A stretch of DNA of 9,519 bases from AM-1111 sp046302135 (GTDB taxonomy: Bacteria > Bacteroidota > Bacteroidia > B-17B0 > Aurantibacillaceae). Made by a program: the position numbers and the translations under genes. The stretch covers positions 1 through 9,519 of the forward strand of contig JBKCIQ010000169.1 of the NCBI GenBank assembly GCA_046302135.1. The letters are read 5' to 3'. The notes under the pieces are model-generated. The model ran no database searches and was not told the DNA's origin. It saw only the letters and a list, made by a program, of their open reading frames with translations. Numbering within the stretch: position 1 is the stretch's first letter; every line of letters starts with the position of its first letter. Of this stretch, positions 6,796 to 9,519 are shown piece by piece.

Positions 6796-8639
6796 TCAAC
6801 AGCGGGCTTGAAAATAGAAGATTCGTTATTTCAGGTATTATAATTTTTTTTGCGTTACTTTTTATTGGAAGGTTGTTTTACATGCAACTTGGTACAGACA
6901 AATATGAAGTAAAGGCTAGGAATTCAGGAAGAAAATTTAAAGTTGATGTTCCGCCAAGAGGTTTTATTTTTGACAGGCATGACAAGCCACTCGTAATTAA
7001 CGATATGGCTTATGATTTAATGGTAATTCCAAGGGATTCAAAAAAAGCAGATAGCGCCTCCTTATGCAGAATACTTGGAATTGATATGGAAACGTATTCA
7101 AAAAGAATGCGAAAAGCCTGGATTTATTCTCCTAGAAGAGAGTCTGTGTTTGAAAAGCAAATATCTGCTGAAACCTATGCTAAATTGCAGGAGGTTTTAC
7201 ATTACCGCTTACCTGGATTTGAAATCGTAAGGAATCCCGTAAGAAAATATCCGAAAAAAATTGCCGCACACCTCCTTGGATATACCGGAGAGGTCAGTCA
7301 GGCAAAATCGGAAAAAGATTCTTACTATCGACAAGGAGATTACATTGGAATAAGTGGAATTGAAGCATCATATGAGAAGGAGTTACGCGGTAAAAAAGGA
7401 ACCAGAATAGTCATTGTTGACCGATTCAACAAGGAAAAGGGTTCGTTTAAAGATGGGAAATACGATACCATTGGTGTACCGGGAAAAGGATTGTACTGTA
7501 CGCTTGATGCGGAATTGCAGGAATATGGCGAGCTGTTGATGAGCAATAAAAAAGGAAGTGTAGTTGCCATTGAGCCTTCATCAGGTGAAATTCTTGCTAT
7601 GGTTTCTTCACCTACATACGACCCAAATTTATTTATTGGAAGGGCAAGAAGTAAAAATTATCCGAAACTAATCAAGGATACAGTTAATGTCCCTTTATTC
7701 AACAGAGCATTAATGGCATCTTATCCTCCTGGATCGATTTTTAAACTGATAGATGCATTAGTTGCACAGCAAGAGGGTGTACTTCAAGAGTCGACGCATT
7801 ATCCCTGTGCAGGAGGTTACCCTCCGTTGGGTGGTAAACCAAAATGTCATGGACATCCAGGAGTAGATTTGCTTGGTGCTATTCAGTACTCTTGTAATTC
7901 TTATTTTTCTTACGTCTTTAGAACCATTGTAGACAAGAGGGGATTTAAAAAATTTGAAGACGGATATGAGAACTGGAGAAGGCACATACTCAGCTTTGGG
8001 GTTGGAAGACACCTCAATACAGATTTACCACACGAAATGATTGGAAACCTCCCTTCAATAAAATACTATAACCGAATTTTTGGAAAAGGCGGATGGAAAA
8101 GTAATACTGTGATTTCACTTGGTATTGGGCAGGCTGAACTTGGTATTCTTCCTGTACAAATGGCAAACGTAATGTGCATCATTGCCAACAGAGGGTACTA
8201 TCATATTCCTCACGTAATAAAAAAAATTCAAGGAGATAAAAATTTTGAAAACAAGTGGAAGGAAAAACATTATTGCACCGTTGACTCAGTTTTTTTTGAA
8301 CCAGTAATTGAAGGGATGGAGAGAGTTGTAACAAGTGGAACTGCCAGATCAGCAATCATTTCTGATATTACAATTTGTGGTAAAACAGGAACGGCACAGA
8401 ACCCTCACGGGAAAGATCATGCTGTTTTTGTTTGTTTCGCCCCACGTGAAAACCCAAAAATTGCCATGGCAGTAGTAGTTGAAAATGCCGGCTTCGGAGG
8501 TACTTGGGCCGCTCCAATTGCATCTTTAATGATAGAAAAATACATCAAAGGAAGCGTGTCCAGAAAAGAAATGGAAGCTAACATGATAAAAGCGGATTTA
8601 ATTAGAAACATTAACCTTGTCAAGGAACCGCAACACTAA
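6792..8639 (+). CDS. mrdA: penicillin-binding protein 2, elongasome DD-transpeptidase
   Basis: PBP2 is the class B transpeptidase that cross-links peptidoglycan during side-wall growth, in complex with RodA. The 615 residues show one membrane anchor at about 11-32, the N-terminal dimerisation/pedestal domain with PPRGFIFDR (54-62) and GISGIEASYEKELRGKKG (186-203), then the transpeptidase domain. All three active-site motifs are present: SxxK as PGSIFK with nucleophile Ser315 and Lys318, SxN as Ser367-Cys-Asn369, and KTGT at 531-534. Length is normal for the Bacteroidota version. Cys339, Cys352, His355 and Cys368 may form a metal site (see findings). The start overlaps the mreD stop as ATGA with no good Shine-Dalgarno site, which implies coupled translation. 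The 3' end overlaps the proposed rodA start. FtsI is the main alternative, excluded by the mreCD/rodA context and the PBP2-like layout without PASTA repeats. Confidence 0.97.
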   Translation: MINSGLENRRFVISGIIIFFALLFIGRLFYMQLGTDKYEVKARNSGRKFKVDVPPRGFIFDRHDKPLVINDMAYDLMVIPRDSKKADSASLCRILGIDMETYSKRMRKAWIYSPRRESVFEKQISAETYAKLQEVLHYRLPGFEIVRNPVRKYPKKIAAHLLGYTGEVSQAKSEKDSYYRQGDYIGISGIEASYEKELRGKKGTRIVIVDRFNKEKGSFKDGKYDTIGVPGKGLYCTLDAELQEYGELLMSNKKGSVVAIEPSSGEILAMVSSPTYDPNLFIGRARSKNYPKLIKDTVNVPLFNRALMASYPPGSIFKLIDALVAQQEGVLQESTHYPCAGGYPPLGGKPKCHGHPGVDLLGAIQYSCNSYFSYVFRTIVDKRGFKKFEDGYENWRRHILSFGVGRHLNTDLPHEMIGNLPSIKYYNRIFGKGGWKSNTVISLGIGQAELGILPVQMANVMCIIANRGYYHIPHVIKKIQGDKNFENKWKEKHYCTVDSVFFEPVIEGMERVVTSGTARSAIISDITICGKTGTAQNPHGKDHAVFVCFAPRENPKIAMAVVVENAGFGGTWAAPIASLMIEKYIKGSVSRKEMEANMIKADLIRNINLVKEPQH

Positions 8640-9519
8640 CAGCATATTTGCAGGAGTAGACTGGGTAGTAGTTTTACTCTATGTTTCACTGGTAATAATT
8701 GGGTGGACACAAATTTATGCTGCCTCTTACTACGAGAACAAGCCGACTATTTTTGATTTCCATCGTGAATATGGCAAGCAATTTATTTGGATGACAACTG
8801 CTTTTGCACTTGGATTTCTGACCCTTGTACTTGATGCAGGATTTTGGACCATTTTTGCATACGGATTTTATGCTTTTTTTCTCTTTCTGAACCTAATAGT
8901 TCCATTTTTAGGCGCAAAGGTAAAGGGTAGCCATTCCTGGTTCAGAATTGGCGATTTTGGAATTCAACCTGCCGAGTTTATGAAATTCGCCACCAATCTT
9001 GCCATTGCTAAATTTTTAAGTAATGCAAACCTTCAGGTAGATAAGGTGGAAACTAAAATAACAGCTATTGTAAGAAATTATAAAAATACATTTATTGCAT
9101 TGGCATTTTTGTTATTTCCAATGATGATAATTAAAGTACTACAGGATGAAACAGGACTAGCCATTGTGTTTGCGGCCTTTATTATATCAATGTATAGAGA
9201 GGGACTTACAGTTTCCTTAATCATTATCAGTTTTGTTTTAGCACTTCTATTTGTGGTAGCCCTTGCTGCCTTTAGGGGTGATTGGCAATTATGGCCATTT
9301 CATTTAACAATTTTAGCTGCTGGGGGTGTTTACTTTTTATTTTCAAAAAGAAGATTGAACAATATTATAAGGGCATTAGTAATTGTAGGGGCAGCATCAA
9401 CAATTATTCAGTTCAGTCCAATGGTTTATAAACACATTCCTGAGCATCAGAAAAAAAGAATGGATGTGTTTCTTTATTTTGCTTTCGGAGTGGGACAAGT
9501 AAATCTTGATAAAGAGGCC
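8617..9519 (+). CDS. rodA: peptidoglycan glycosyltransferase RodA (SEDS family), N-terminal part, TTG start
   Basis: RodA polymerises lipid II into glycan strands for side-wall growth, paired with PBP2. I translated 301 residues from a TTG at 8617; the frame is open to the window edge. SEDS hallmarks are IFAGVDWVVVLLYVSLVIIGW at the first helix (10-30), GAKVKGSHSWFRIGDFGIQPAEFMKF (99-124), which matches the family GxxRWixxGxxxxQPSE region, ETGLAIVFAAFIISMYREGL at 178-197, and the HQKKRMDVFL segment at 277-286. Many hydrophobic helices fit the ten-helix fold. Members are about 400-430 residues, so roughly the last quarter is missing at the edge. Start choice: the frame opens after a TAA at 8599, contains no ATG or GTG before the first membrane helix, and TTG at 8617 gives MSRNRNTNSIFAGVDW, a normal-looking N-terminus. 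This overlaps mrdA by 23 bases. The first in-frame ATG lies near residue 59, inside the conserved region. Confidence 0.93.
   Translation, partial: MSRNRNTNSIFAGVDWVVVLLYVSLVIIGWTQIYAASYYENKPTIFDFHREYGKQFIWMTTAFALGFLTLVLDAGFWTIFAYGFYAFFLFLNLIVPFLGAKVKGSHSWFRIGDFGIQPAEFMKFATNLAIAKFLSNANLQVDKVETKITAIVRNYKNTFIALAFLLFPMMIIKVLQDETGLAIVFAAFIISMYREGLTVSLIIISFVLALLFVVALAAFRGDWQLWPFHLTILAAGGVYFLFSKRRLNNIIRALVIVGAASTIIQFSPMVYKHIPEHQKKRMDVFLYFAFGVGQVNLDKEA

Noticed and set aside
1..9519. tRNA, rRNA, CRISPR array, insertion sequence, phage or defence genes
   Set aside because: None seen. Coding sequence fills nearly all of the window with housekeeping genes, and no repeated units or recombinase/transposase motifs were found.

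Overview
The window looks like chromosomal DNA of a Bacteroidota (Bacteroidetes) bacterium. The evidence is AT-rich sequence, weak or absent Shine-Dalgarno sites, several upstream boxes close to the Bacteroidota promoter consensus TTG-N17-21-TAnnTTTG, and MreB, PurH, PBP2 and RodA proteins that read like the Bacteroidota versions. The genus cannot be fixed by reading alone. Genes are packed tightly and no stretch over about 130 bases lacks one.

Left part (1-2571, minus strand): the first two thirds of dxs, which runs off the left edge, lies downstream of a gene for an FtsX/MacB-type ABC transporter permease. Between the permease gene and purH (2572-2695) is a divergent promoter region with a recognisable -7 box on each strand.

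Right part (plus strand): purH (last two steps of IMP synthesis) is followed by the rod-shape and cell-wall elongation cluster mreB, mreC, mreD, mrdA (PBP2) and rodA. The last gene is cut by the right edge. MreB filaments on the inner face of the membrane, MreC and MreD in the membrane, the transpeptidase PBP2 and the glycosyltransferase RodA together form the elongasome, which inserts peptidoglycan along the side wall. From mreC onward the genes touch or overlap: mreC/mreD have zero spacing, mreD/mrdA share ATGA, and mrdA/rodA overlap by 23 bases. This indicates one translationally coupled operon. A promoter-like box before mreC suggests that mreCD-mrdA-rodA can be transcribed separately from mreB.

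Nothing here looks like a mobile element, CRISPR array, phage, RNA gene or a wholly new system. The points worth a second look are small: rodA has no usable ATG and appears to start at TTG inside mrdA; PBP2 carries a Cys/Cys/His/Cys set where other PBP2 proteins have a zinc site; RodA has QDETG where SEDS proteins usually have QPDxG; two minus-strand promoters sit so close to their start codons that the mRNAs would be almost leaderless; and a 16-codon reading frame with a good GGAG site overlaps the mreB start.
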